From contig VGDM01000023.1 of assembly GCA_016869715.1 (NCBI GenBank), forward strand, positions 1 to 35,286: a stretch of DNA of 35,286 nt. The letters run 5' to 3'. The notes below the pieces were generated by a model that saw only the letters and a program-made list of their open reading frames with translations, ran no database searches and was not told the origin of the DNA. This stretch comes from Alphaproteobacteria bacterium. GTDB lineage: Bacteria; Pseudomonadota; Alphaproteobacteria; Acetobacterales; Acetobacteraceae. The translations under genes and the position numbers were made by a program. Of the stretch, positions 9,483 through 17,080 are shown piece by piece (the stretch's first letter is position 1; each line of letters begins with the position of its first letter).

Positions 9483-9895
9483 ATGCAATTCTACCTCGCT
9501 GGCGTTATCGGTTCCTTACTTCTTCGCACCGCCTGCACCGAACAGGCACCACCGCCCGTCATGTCGCCAGCTTCAGTTGTAACTCGGTCTGATATCCAAA
9601 AAGTTGCTTATATGACTTTGGATGCGGCGACCATTGTGGCCGCGGCCATTTTTTTGATTTTCCAGGATCGCGAAACTTGCCACGCGATTTCGAAAAGGCA
9701 GTGGATGCAGCCATTGGTCACCTGACCAGATATCCCAAGTCTGTTCAGGATGAAGCTCTCGGTGCCGCTGAGCTAAGCCCAAAAGAACGCCCCCCCTCGA
9801 ATAACGCGGCCCGTTGTCGCTATGTCCGGCAGGAACTTGAACGGGCCGTTCGATACGAGAGCGGGGAATTGGAAAGAGCCCTTCAACTGCTTTAA
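9483..9895 (+). pseudogene. Broken small lipoprotein gene (frameshifted)
   Basis: An ATG at 9483 opens a frame with a hydrophobic N-terminus, an imperfect lipobox (TAC just before EQAPPP) and a proline-rich linker, running on as DIQKVAYMTLDAAT. From about 9668 the protein-like signal shifts to another frame (LPRDFEKAVDAAIGHL) and ends in TAA at 9893-9895. Joining the two gives about 137 residues of a plausible small secreted or lipid-anchored protein, so a single frameshift near 9650-9670 is likely. I do not recognise the family. It lies inside the segment that separates the two hydrolase tails. An alternative is that neither half is a gene. Confidence 0.4.
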
Positions 9896-10061
9896 ACTCA
9901 TCTTTATAGTTCCAACCAGCCATAGGAATATGGAGAGTAGCATGGAACAAACTGCCCCAGTCGGCCCTGGTCGAAGTTCTCAAGCGCTTCCATATTGAGC
10001 CGATGCAAGAGTTTCTCAAAAGCATGCGTAATCCGTGAATATATAAATACTCTTATGCCTT
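9896..10061. other. Unassigned stretch with a short protein-like frame
   Basis: No intact gene is seen. The forward frame from 9910 to 10038 has no stop until a TGA and reads like the tail of a small basic protein (AWNKLPQSALVEVLKRF, then FLKSMRNP), but it has no plausible start and no family I know. The opposite strand is also open here. AT content rises near 10035-10060. Confidence 0.25.
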
Positions 10062-10193
10062 ATGACGCTGTTTATTGAAGTCGCAGGCAAGCTTCACGTA
10101 CGGCTACATGAAATTACCGGGTCCAGCCATGCAGCGGCACAGATAGGACAGGATCAGATCAGCGCGATACGGGATTTTCTGAATACACCATGA
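10062..10193 (+). pseudogene. 3-prime fragment of a second alpha/beta hydrolase copy
   Basis: In one frame, 10080-10193 encodes 37 residues that align without gaps to the end of the hydrolase at 8492-9355. By eye 22 of 37 residues are identical, including the catalytic His and the block DQISAIRDFL. The last 43 bases match at 40 of 43 positions, whereas codons further upstream differ strongly. The TGA overlaps the ATG of the TPR pseudogene (ATGA), the arrangement expected for an original hydrolase-TPR gene pair. It may be the decayed tail of a tandem paralogue, or the old 3-prime end left after an insertion or recombination event. Nothing indicates it is expressed. Confidence 0.75.
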
Positions 10194-11507
10194 ACGACGA
10201 AGCGCCTCCACCGCATAGGCATGGCGTTCTTGGTGTAGTGGTAGCCATTTGGGACGGGCTTTACAGTTTCGTCTTTCGTGTCGTGCCTTTGTTGTTGGCT
10301 GCGGCCTTTGTGCTGTTGCTGCTGCGCGAAATACACCGCGCGGTTATCGAAAAAGGTGCCCATTCAGGTGCCAACCAGGCTTGCCGAAGCGGGGCTTTCG
10401 CCAGACGTCGTCGCACTACGCCTGCTTGATCAGATGGTGCTGGCGCAAAATACCGTCACCGCCGAAAGACTTGGTCAGCAGCGTCTGCAACTCGCCGGCG
10501 ATCAGCCAGATTTCAATGTGCCTATCGCGGGGCTTTCGCTGCGCGCATTTGCTGCGTTGTTGCTGAGCATTTTTGGTACACCAAGCCGGCGCATCACAGG
10601 TGAGATTGTGCTGTAAAAGGAGCAATTGAAGCTCCGCCTACGGTTGGCGGGACATGGGCTGATTGCCGATATTGATGGCGTGCCGGCCGATGCGGTGGAT
10701 CCATTGCTGGCGCGTGCCGCGCCGGAGATTTGGCGTGTGATTCAGCTGCGGCTTTACGCGTGGCATATAGCGCAGAACGAACCCGACTAGGCCATTGTGC
10801 GAGACAAGCTGCGCGCCCTGCTGCGCAGCGCGGGCGGCGGTGCCGCCACCAAAACTACCGCGCGCGGCCTGATGGGGCGAAGCTATTTGCGCGAAGGCCG
10901 CGCGCGCGATGCCTTCGACATCGCTGACACCGTGATCAATGCCAATCCTGAACAAGGCGCGGTCTGGTATCTGCGCAGCCTGGCGCAATTCCGCCTGGGT
11001 CGCGTGGAAGCCGCGCTTTAGGATAATCGCCGCACCCAGCAACTCGACGCAAGCGCCATCTGGGTGCATGTCGCCCTTGCCGAGGTTTATGTGCAAGCCG
11101 GGCGTTTGGAAGAGGCGCTCAGTGAAATCCGCAAGACGCTTGTGATGCAACCGCGCGACCCTTGGGCGCTCTTCCATGAAGGCACTGGGCTCTTGGCGAT
11201 GAATCGCACGCGCGAAGCCATGCTCGCGACACGGCGCGGGTTGGATCAGGACCCGAATAGCGCTGATCTACGGCATTTGCTCGGGCGCGTTTGGCTCAAG
11301 CTCGGCAATCACGCGGAAGCGGCCAATGCCTTTGAACAAGCCATGCGCCTTGCGCCTGCCATGGCGGAACCCGTGCTTGATTTTGCTGAATTGCAGATAA
11401 ACGCACGCAAAACCGCTGAAGCGCGTAATGCCTTGACCGCGCTTTTGGCGTGTGAGGACCTGCCCGCAGTCCAGCGCGCGCGGGCTGAGGCGCTGATGGC
11501 GCGCTGA
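10190..11507 (+). pseudogene. TPR-repeat membrane-anchored protein, multiply inactivated
   Basis: A gene for a protein of about 440 residues with an N-terminal transmembrane helix (VPLLLAAAFVLLLLREIHRAV) and C-terminal tetratricopeptide repeats (for example IWVHVALAEVYVQAGRLEEALSEI and LRHLLGRVWLKLGNHAEAANAFEQAM). It is broken four times: a probable one-base gain in the A run at 10350-10354, which shifts the frame just after the membrane helix, then in-frame stops TAA at 10614, TAG at 10788 and TAG at 11019. Removing one A and reading through the stops restores one continuous TPR protein ending in TGA at 11507. Several independent lesions argue for true decay rather than sequencing error. A stable partial product from about 11064 is conceivable but unproven. 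Confidence 0.85.
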
Positions 11508-11517
11508 AAACTACAGT

Positions 11518-11919
11518 CGGGAGTTCTCAGCCAAAAATGATGTGATCGTGGTCGGCGCGAGGTCATCGGGCGCTACCTTGGCAGCGCGGCTTTCTGAGGA
11601 CTCACATCGCCGCGTGTTGTTGTTGGAGGCTGGGCGCGATTGGCTTGCAGCCGATGCACCCGCTGCCCTGCGCAGCCCCAATATCGTACCCTTCATGCAT
11701 GACCCCGTACATCAGTCCGCCTGGCAATGGCCGGGACTGATGGCGCGACGCACGCGCACGCAGGCACTAAAATTCTAGTGGCGCGGCAAGGCGCTGGGCG
11801 GTTCTTCCACGGGCAATGCACAGATCGCCCTTTGTGGCGTGCCCGCCGCCTTCGATGCCCGGGCCGATGCTGTGTGTGAAGGCTGGTCGGCCAATGATGT
11901 AGCCCTCATGTTCACTTGA
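11518..11919 (+). pseudogene. GMC family oxidoreductase, N-terminal fragment
   Basis: About 130 codons match the start of a choline-dehydrogenase-like GMC flavoprotein: the FAD-binding DVIVVGARSSGATLAARLSE, the LLLEAGRDW turn, and the GMC signature region GKALGGSSTGNAQIA followed by CEGWSANDV. The frame contains a TAG at 11776 and ends at a TGA at 11917, and the remaining roughly 400 residues expected for the family are missing. A palindromic repeat begins 15 bases later at 11934, so the rest of the gene was probably lost by a deletion or rearrangement with an end near the repeat. Two residues of the dinucleotide motif are also altered (ARSSGAT instead of the usual AGSSGAV). Confidence 0.85.
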
Positions 11920-11933
11920 AACAGGCGCTATTT

Positions 11934-12026
11934 AGAGCATGTTGCGTTCACATGGGTTCACGCAACCCGCTCTAGATCATTGTTTTTCGAGCATCTTCAG
12001 ACGTTCAGATGATTCCATCTGAACGT
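11934..12026. repeat. Intergenic palindromic repeat (two hairpins)
   Basis: Two inverted repeats in tandem. The first has 14-base arms, 11934-11947 (AGAGCATGTTGCGT) and 11960-11973 (ACGCAACCCGCTCT), pairing at 12 of 14 positions around a 12-base loop. The second is a perfect 11-bp palindrome, ACGTTCAGATG at 12001-12011 and CATCTGAACGT at 12016-12026, with a 4-base loop. Between them is an AT-rich stretch with TTGTTTTTCGAGCATC. The layout resembles short dispersed REP- or MITE-like elements of alphaproteobacterial intergenic regions; dispersion in this genome cannot be tested from one window. It has no coding capacity. Confidence 0.65.
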
Positions 12027-12101
12027 GATCTACTCTAGATGCCCTGCTGCTGCGCGGCACAAAAGACTTCCTCGATCTGCAAATGGCAGAAAACAAGAGC
12101 C
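12027..12101. other. Short unassigned stretch after the repeat
   Basis: About 75 bases between the palindromic repeat and the A-rich tract. One forward frame reads LLLRGTKDFLDLQMAENKS and looks protein-like, possibly a leftover of a gene 3-prime part, but it has no start and no recognised family. Nothing else is visible. Confidence 0.2.
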
Positions 12102-12145
12102 AAAAAAAGAGTGGGGGGTTTGGGGGGCGAGTTCTCTATCCCCCC
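12102..12145 (-). terminator. Possible terminator after the cysteine desulfurase gene
   Basis: On the minus strand, just downstream of the desulfurase stop (12149), a run of six G (12140-12145 on the plus strand as C) can pair with either of two runs of six C (plus-strand G at 12122-12127 and 12113-12118). Seven T residues follow (plus-strand A at 12102-12108). The loop is long and the T run is displaced, so this is only a candidate for Rho-independent termination. Confidence 0.35.
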
Positions 12146-12148
12146 ATT

Positions 12149-13237
12149 TCAGCGCGCTGCTTTTGACAGTTTGGCAAGCATCGCCCCCCAGGCCGCGAGG
12201 AAACGCGCAGGCGTATCGGGGGCCGCATTCCAGGGCAGCGAAACGCGAATGGCGCAGGCTGCGTCCGCGCCATGGCCCATCGCCGCCAGCACATGGGATT
12301 GCCGCACCTTGCCCGACGAACAGGCGGCACCGGCGGAAACCGCAACGCCCGCCAAATCCAGCGCAATCACCTGGGTTTCCGCCGCCACAGCTGGCAGAAT
12401 CAGGTTGGTCGTATTGGGCAGGCGCGGCGCGGCGCGACCGGCGATAACCACCTCCGGCGCCAATCCCTTCACGCCAGTTTCAATCGTATCGCGCAGCGCG
12501 GCCAGGCCTTCCGGCAAAGGGCAGGCGATGGCGGCAGCGAAGCCGGCGATGGCGGGCAGTGCCTCGGTCCCGCCGCGCCGGCCGGATTCCTGCCCGCCCC
12601 CGGTCAAAAGCGGTGCGGGGTCCAAACCGGGGCGGAGCAGCAGCGCCCCCACCCCCTTGGGACCGCCAAGCTTATGGGCGGAAAGCGCCACGGCATCGGC
12701 GGGGCCGAGCGCGAAGGGCAAGCGCCCCGGCATTTGCACCGCGTCCAGATGCAGCAAGGCGCCATGTGCCCTGCAGAGTTCCGCGATGGCCTCAACGGGA
12801 TGCAGCACGCCGGTTTCATTATTGGCCGCCATAACAGCGACCAGGGCCGGGCCGCCCGCCCCGAGCGCTGCTTCCAGCGCTGCAAGGTCCAGGGTGCCAT
12901 CAGCCAACACCGGGATCACTTCGGCATCCGGTCCCGCTGCGGCCAGCACGGCCGGGTGCTCGGTCGCGCCCACCAGCACGCGCCGCCCGGCAGCAAGGCC
13001 GCGTAAGGCCAAGGCATTCGCCTCAGTCCCGCCCGAGGTGAACACCACATCCCGCCCGCGCGCCCCGAATCGCGCTGCAATCGCTTCCCGCGCTTCTTCC
13101 AAAATGCGCTGCGCGGCGCGGCCTTCGGCATGGACCGAGGATGGATTGCCCGGCAAAGCCACCGCCTCTGCCATCGCGGCGATGGCTTCGGGGCGCATCG
13201 GCTCGGTCGCATTGGAGTCCAGGTAAAGGCGAGGCAT
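12149..13237 (-). CDS. Cysteine desulfurase (NifS/IscS class)
   Basis: A 362-residue PLP enzyme that removes sulfur from L-cysteine, holding it as a persulfide for Fe-S cluster assembly. Visible: LYLDSNATEPMRPEA at the N-terminus, TSGGTEANALAL (69-79), His94, DAVQ with Asp165 and Gln168, the PLP lysine Lys189 in SAHKLGGPKG, the GGGQE loop, and the active Cys306 in GAACSSGKVRQSHVL on the long loop typical of the IscS-like group. It lies 6 bases after iscR on the same strand, so the pair is an operon. In many alphaproteobacteria the suf genes follow next; here the gene is followed by a possible terminator, a repeat and gene remnants instead. Confidence 0.93.
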   Translation of the reverse strand: MPRLYLDSNATEPMRPEAIAAMAEAVALPGNPSSVHAEGRAAQRILEEAREAIAARFGARGRDVVFTSGGTEANALALRGLAAGRRVLVGATEHPAVLAAAGPDAEVIPVLADGTLDLAALEAALGAGGPALVAVMAANNETGVLHPVEAIAELCRAHGALLHLDAVQMPGRLPFALGPADAVALSAHKLGGPKGVGALLLRPGLDPAPLLTGGGQESGRRGGTEALPAIAGFAAAIACPLPEGLAALRDTIETGVKGLAPEVVIAGRAAPRLPNTTNLILPAVAAETQVIALDLAGVAVSAGAACSSGKVRQSHVLAAMGHGADAACAIRVSLPWNAAPDTPARFLAAWGAMLAKLSKAAR

Positions 13238-13243
13238 GGCGAG

Positions 13244-13705
13244 TCAGCCTGGGGGCTGAGGGGCAGCGGCGCGGCCCAAAACCCGCCCGGCCAGCACATC
13301 GGCCAGCGTCACACCCGCCAGGAAAAGCCTGATCTGCTCGCTCAATTCCGCCCAAAGGTCATGGGTGTCGCAGCGCTGGCCTGCCAGGCAGCCTGGGTTC
13401 CCTTCCTCGCATCGGGTGGCCGAAATCGGTTCTTCCACCGCATCTATGATGGCAGCGATGGTGATGTGCTCGGGCGTTGGAAGCAGCCGATAGCCGCCAC
13501 CAGGCCCGCGGGCCGATTCCACCAGCCCAGCGCGGCGCAGCCGGCCAAAGAGTTGTTCTAGATAGGCCGCCGAGAGGTGCTGGGCAGCGGCGATATCGGC
13601 GATGGAAGCCGGCTGCGGCTCCAGCGGGTCGGCCTGCCTAGCCTCCCGCAGCGCCATTTCGGCCAGCGCCATGACAGCATAGCGACCACGCGTTGAGAGC
13701 CTCAT
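13244..13705 (-). CDS. iscR: IscR-like Rrf2 family transcription regulator
   Basis: A 153-residue Rrf2 winged-helix regulator. The N-terminus MRLSTRGRYAVMALAEMA and the recognition region SAAYLEQLFGRLRRAGLV are typical, followed by a GPGGGYRL wing. Three cysteines, Cys99, Cys106 and Cys112, then His115, lie in the region that holds the [2Fe-2S] cluster in IscR, with one more residue between the first two than in E. coli. It probably senses Fe-S status and controls the desulfurase gene 6 bases downstream. Immediately upstream, touching the start codon, lies a perfect inverted repeat (13706-13725) that could be an operator or an RNA hairpin. No normal Shine-Dalgarno site is seen outside that repeat. 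Confidence 0.92.
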   Translation of the reverse strand: MRLSTRGRYAVMALAEMALREARQADPLEPQPASIADIAAAQHLSAAYLEQLFGRLRRAGLVESARGPGGGYRLLPTPEHITIAAIIDAVEEPISATRCEEGNPGCLAGQRCDTHDLWAELSEQIRLFLAGVTLADVLAGRVLGRAAAPQPPG

Positions 13706-13725
13706 GTGTCAGCCCAACCTGACAC
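13706..13725 (-). promoter_or_regulatory. Perfect inverted repeat abutting the iscR start codon
   Basis: GTGTCAG (13706-13712) and CTGACAC (13719-13725) form a perfect 7-bp inverted repeat with a 6-base spacer, directly adjacent to the iscR ATG. On the mRNA it would fold into a hairpin just before the start codon, with the only purine-rich stretch (GTTGGG) in its loop. It could be a DNA operator for a dimeric regulator, including IscR itself, or an RNA structure controlling initiation. It does not match the E. coli type 2 IscR consensus well. Confidence 0.5.
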
Positions 13726-14093
13726 CAAGAGAGGGGGCCAAAAAAAATCGCGACTCCCAGCATGAAAACATTAGGAATTTCCGGTCCTGATTGGTATATA
13801 GAAGGTTCCTCTGAGGGACGGGAAACACCTCTGAGGCATCGGGGTGGCGGCTTCGGCGGCACCTCGGCGATAGGATACCGCGGCGCTCCCGTGGCAAGTA
13901 TAGCTAGGTTTGCTGATCTTGGCGGTCAAGATTTCCGCGGTCGGTGAGTGAGTGAGGACAGCGTATTCTGATCGTGGGTTTTGGTTTCCCGGAAATGCGG
14001 CGCCGGTGCCGCTGGGATCGCATCGCTCATCCCCCATGGGCAATGATGCGTGAACCCCGCACTGGCCAAGAATGGAATGGACAGAAGAAGACC
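13726..14093. other. Divergent intergenic region between iscR and hydrolase
   Basis: No convincing gene. It should carry promoters for iscR (leftward) and the hydrolase (rightward). A TATATA box lies at 13793-13798 but no well-spaced -35 partner stands out. Two exact direct repeats CCTCTGAGG occur at 13808-13816 and 13828-13836, spaced 20 bases, that is two helical turns, and could be a binding site. A run of eight A occurs at 13740-13747. Several short frames are open on both strands but lack ribosome sites and coding-like composition. Confidence 0.4.
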
Positions 14094-14762
14094 ATGCCAG
14101 AAGTGATGTTTGCCGGGCCTGATGGCCGGCTTGAAGGACGCTATCACCATTCCAAGCGCCCGAATGCCCCCACAGCGCTTTTGTTGCACCCGCATCCGCT
14201 CCATGGCGGCACCATGAACAACCGCGTCATTCATGCGCTGTATCAGCGAATGCAGGCGCTTGGTTTCTCCGTGCTGCGCTTCAATATGCGCGGCGTGGGG
14301 CGCAGCCAGGGCCGGTATGATGGCGGCATTGGCGAAATTTCTGACGCCTGCGCGGGGCTGGATTTTCTGCAAACGGTCAACCCCAACGCGTCTTCGCAAT
14401 GGGTACTGGGCTATTCTTTCGGCGCTTATGTCGGCATGCAGGTGCTGATGCGCCGGCCGGAAATGGGCGGCTTTGTTTCCATCAGTGCGCCGGCTTCGCA
14501 TTATGATTTTGGCTTCCTTGCTCCCTGCCCCTGTGGCGGGCTGATCCTGCATGGCGCCGATGATGAATTGGTGCCGGAAATTTCCGTGAAGAAGCTTGTG
14601 GAAAAGTTGAACACGCAGAAGGGCGTCAGCATTGATTATCGCGTCATGGCCGGGGCTGGTCATGTCTTCACGCCGGAACAGACCGAAAAGGTTGTGAGTG
14701 CGGCGGAAGATCACGTGATGGGTATTCTGAACCGCAATCGCATGGCGTTGGCCGCCGACTGA
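14094..14762 (+). CDS. Alpha/beta hydrolase, COG2945-like
   Basis: A 222-residue small alpha/beta hydrolase of the COG2945 type (dienelactone-hydrolase-like). Motifs: LLLHPHPLHGGTMNNRV at 29-45, FNMRGVGRSQGRYD near 63, nucleophile elbow GYSFGA with Ser108, acid Asp157 (or Asp156) in HGADDELV, and His190 in GAGHVF. Substrate is unknown. The frame is open to 13974, but the ATG at 14094 gives the family N-terminus (MPEVMFAGPDGRLEGRY) and has AGAAGAAG just upstream; an ATG at 14043 or 14046 would add a non-conserved extension. It stands alone, followed by a good terminator. Confidence 0.88.
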   Translation: MPEVMFAGPDGRLEGRYHHSKRPNAPTALLLHPHPLHGGTMNNRVIHALYQRMQALGFSVLRFNMRGVGRSQGRYDGGIGEISDACAGLDFLQTVNPNASSQWVLGYSFGAYVGMQVLMRRPEMGGFVSISAPASHYDFGFLAPCPCGGLILHGADDELVPEISVKKLVEKLNTQKGVSIDYRVMAGAGHVFTPEQTEKVVSAAEDHVMGILNRNRMALAAD

Positions 14763-14782
14763 GATTGGCGCCGCGCCTCATG

Positions 14783-14816
14783 AAAAGGCCGTCTGGGCAT
14801 TGCTCGGTGGCCTTTT
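14783..14816 (+). terminator. Rho-independent terminator
   Basis: AAAAGGCC (14783-14790) pairs with GGCCTTTT (14809-14816), an 8-bp stem around an 18-base GC-rich loop, ending in a run of five T at 14813-14817. It lies 20 bases after the hydrolase stop and is the clearest terminator in the window. The A-tract on the left arm makes it potentially bidirectional, but only the forward gene needs it. Confidence 0.7.
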
Positions 14817-14865
14817 TCATGGGCGGCGTTTGTGCTTGGATCGCGTCGATAAGCGGGAGGTCAAC

Positions 14866-15825
14866 ATGAAGCTTTCACGTCGCGCGCTGATCGCCAGCGC
14901 CCTTGCCACCCCAGCCATTGCCCGCGCGCAGGGCGGTTGGCGGCCGGATCGGCAGATCACCATGATTGTCGCCTTTGCCGCGGGAGGCGGCACGGATGTC
15001 GCCGCACGCACCATTGCGCGCTTCATGGAAGCCGATCTTGGGCAATCCGTCGTGGTCTTGAACCGCCCTGGCGCGGGTGGTGAAATTGGTTTTACCGAAT
15101 TGGCGCGTGCCAGGCCCGATGGCTATACGATTGGCTTCATCAATACGCCGACTATTGTCACCATCCCGATCGAAAGGCGCGCGCGTTTCTCGCTCGATGA
15201 TTTTTCGTTGATCGGGAATATCGTGGATGATCCGGGCGGCATGTGGGTGCTGCCGGATAGCCCGTATAAGACCCTGGCTGATCTGCTCACGGCGGCGCGC
15301 GCCAATCCCGGCACGATTGGCTATGGCACCACCGGCATAGGTTCAGATGATCATTTGGCGATGCTGGCCTTGGAGCGCGCTTCGGGCACGAAGTTCCTGC
15401 ATATTCCCTTCGCGGGATCGTCTCTGGTGAAGCAGAATGTGTTTTCGCGCACCATTCCGCTCGCGGTGATGAACGTCGCCGAAGGGCTAAATGATTTGCG
15501 CCAGGGCACGCTGCATCCGCTCGCGCAAATGGGCGAAACCCGATGGGATCGCGCCCCTAATATCCCCACCTTAAGGGAAATGGGGTTTGATGTGGTGGAA
15601 GGGTCCATGCGCGGCATGGCCGCGCCTGGTGGCATGCCGAACGAAATCATCACGCGGCTGGCGGATTCAGTGAAAAAGACCGTGGATAACCAGGAATTCC
15701 AGAAGCTTGCCGATCAGCAATTCTTGCCGCTGCGCTTCCTGGCCCCCGATGCCTATCGGGTGGAGCTTGTTGGGCTACGGACGCGCTATCAGGCGCTCTG
15801 GAATCTGCATCCCTGGCGGGAGTGA
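14866..15825 (+). CDS. Tripartite tricarboxylate transporter substrate-binding protein (Bug family)
   Basis: A 319-residue periplasmic solute-binding protein of the Bug/TctC family, which binds carboxylates or related small molecules. It has a cleavable signal peptide with a twin arginine (MKLSRRALIASALATPAIARAQ), then the family blocks ITMIVAFAAGGGTDVAARTIA, VVVLNRPGAGGEIG, and the C-terminal PTLREMGFDVVEGSMRGMAAPGG. The ATG at 14866 follows GGGAGG by 5 bases; a longer frame upstream is not needed. No membrane partners (TctA/TctB) are near, as is usual for the many orphan Bug proteins of Acetobacteraceae and Burkholderiales. The ligand cannot be predicted. Confidence 0.93.
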   Translation: MKLSRRALIASALATPAIARAQGGWRPDRQITMIVAFAAGGGTDVAARTIARFMEADLGQSVVVLNRPGAGGEIGFTELARARPDGYTIGFINTPTIVTIPIERRARFSLDDFSLIGNIVDDPGGMWVLPDSPYKTLADLLTAARANPGTIGYGTTGIGSDDHLAMLALERASGTKFLHIPFAGSSLVKQNVFSRTIPLAVMNVAEGLNDLRQGTLHPLAQMGETRWDRAPNIPTLREMGFDVVEGSMRGMAAPGGMPNEIITRLADSVKKTVDNQEFQKLADQQFLPLRFLAPDAYRVELVGLRTRYQALWNLHPWRE

Positions 15826-15900
15826 TGGCGGGATGGCAACTCCTTCAGGATTTCCGAATGATGTGCTGCTAAGCCCGTCTGAGCATTTGGGCGTGGCGCC

Positions 15901-17080
15901 ATGACAAAAACACCCGGCCAGCCAATCCAAGTGCTGAGCCTGGCTTACGTCATTCGCCCTGGACTTGAGCAATTACTTCTTCGAAACCTCGTTGTCAATT
16001 TGGTCACCCTATGGTTCTATCGCTTCTGGGCCAAGACACGTTAGCGGTGCCACATCTGGTCAAACATTTCGCTGCTGGGCGACCCAGTAGAATACACCGG
16101 TACTGGTGCAGAAATGTTTAAGGGTTTTCTGATCGCACTGGTATTCCGGGCGCCCCTGTTCATCCTGTTTAATCTTTGGCAGTGGGCTGTTTCGGGTAGT
16201 GCCGTTGCTTTATTCATTGAGCAAATCGTCTACTTTGCGACACTTTATTTTTTTTTATCGTTGCAGCGCGGTTTTACGCCTGGCGCTACCGACTTTCCCG
16301 TACGCGATGGCGCGGTGTACCCTTGGCCTTGGATGCCCGTTTTATCGATTATGTGAAGGTTCACTTCACGCAACACGGGCTCGCCCTGCTTACGTTGTTT
16401 CTCCTTTGGCCACGCGCTTCGCTTATGGTTGATGCGCGGCTAATGTCCAGGATGTGCGTTGGGAATATGTATTTCGATTACAAGGTCGAATGGCGCCCCG
16501 CCTTTTGGTCATAGATTACTTTTCTGTTTGGCATATTTCTGACGATTGGGATTATTCTTGGCAGACTGGCTGCCACGATGCCCCAGGTTTTCGGGGATTT
16601 TGGTTTGCCAAGTGTTTCACTTTGGTGGGCTTTCTTTACTGTACTGTTCACGGCAGCTTTTTATGCTGCTTATCGTGTCAAGTTGCTGCGGCAGACGATT
16701 GGGGGTCTAAGTTTGGGTAATGTGTTTTTTGCATCTGAGGCACGGGCGGCCCCCATCATAACCTTTATCGTTCTTGGTATTGCAACATTGCTGGCGATCG
16801 GCACGCTCGGCACCTTAATGGTGATCGGGTCAGGTAGCTTATTCGTTGTTTTTGTGATGCCAATCGTCTTTTTGTTTGCGTTTGCCATCATTCGAGATGC
16901 CTGGATGGCACAGTGGATTATTGACCATGTTGTAACTTCTGTAACCATCACGAATCCATCCTCGCTCAACGACATTGCAAGTGTCGCCCAAGACAGCATA
17001 ACGCGAGGTGAAGGGCTCGCCGATTCTTTCGATGTTGGAATTGCGCGAGAAAGTTTCTTGGCAGATAAATCTGAGCGAGG
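15901..17080 (+). pseudogene. DUF898 (YjgN-like) membrane protein, inactivated
   Basis: Fragments of a DUF898 integral membrane protein lie in order over about 390 codons. The start at 15901 reads LLLRNLVVNLVTLWFYRFWAKTR, then a TAG (16042) replaces the expected Trp, then HIWSNISLLGDPVEYTGTG continues. The frame shifts between about 16310 and 16345, a second TAG interrupts at 16512, and the C-terminal part (LRQTIGGLSLGNVFFASEARA through GEGLADSFDVG) completes the family pattern of hydrophobic helices. Base composition is more AT-rich than in intact neighbours. It leads directly into the M48 pseudogene, a DUF898-M48 neighbourhood I recall from related bacteria, so this was probably an envelope operon that has decayed. 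Confidence 0.8.

Noticed and set aside
9573..10025. 150-codon frame on the minus strand
   Set aside because: No ribosome site and no known domain; the forward frames in the same interval are more protein-like, although also broken.
13771..14043. 90-codon frame on the minus strand upstream of iscR
   Set aside because: Lacks a ribosome site and coding-like composition, and occupies the expected promoter region.
15833..15904. 23-codon frame whose stop overlaps the DUF898 start as ATGA
   Set aside because: Could be a leader peptide, but there is no ribosome site and the downstream gene is dead; most likely chance.
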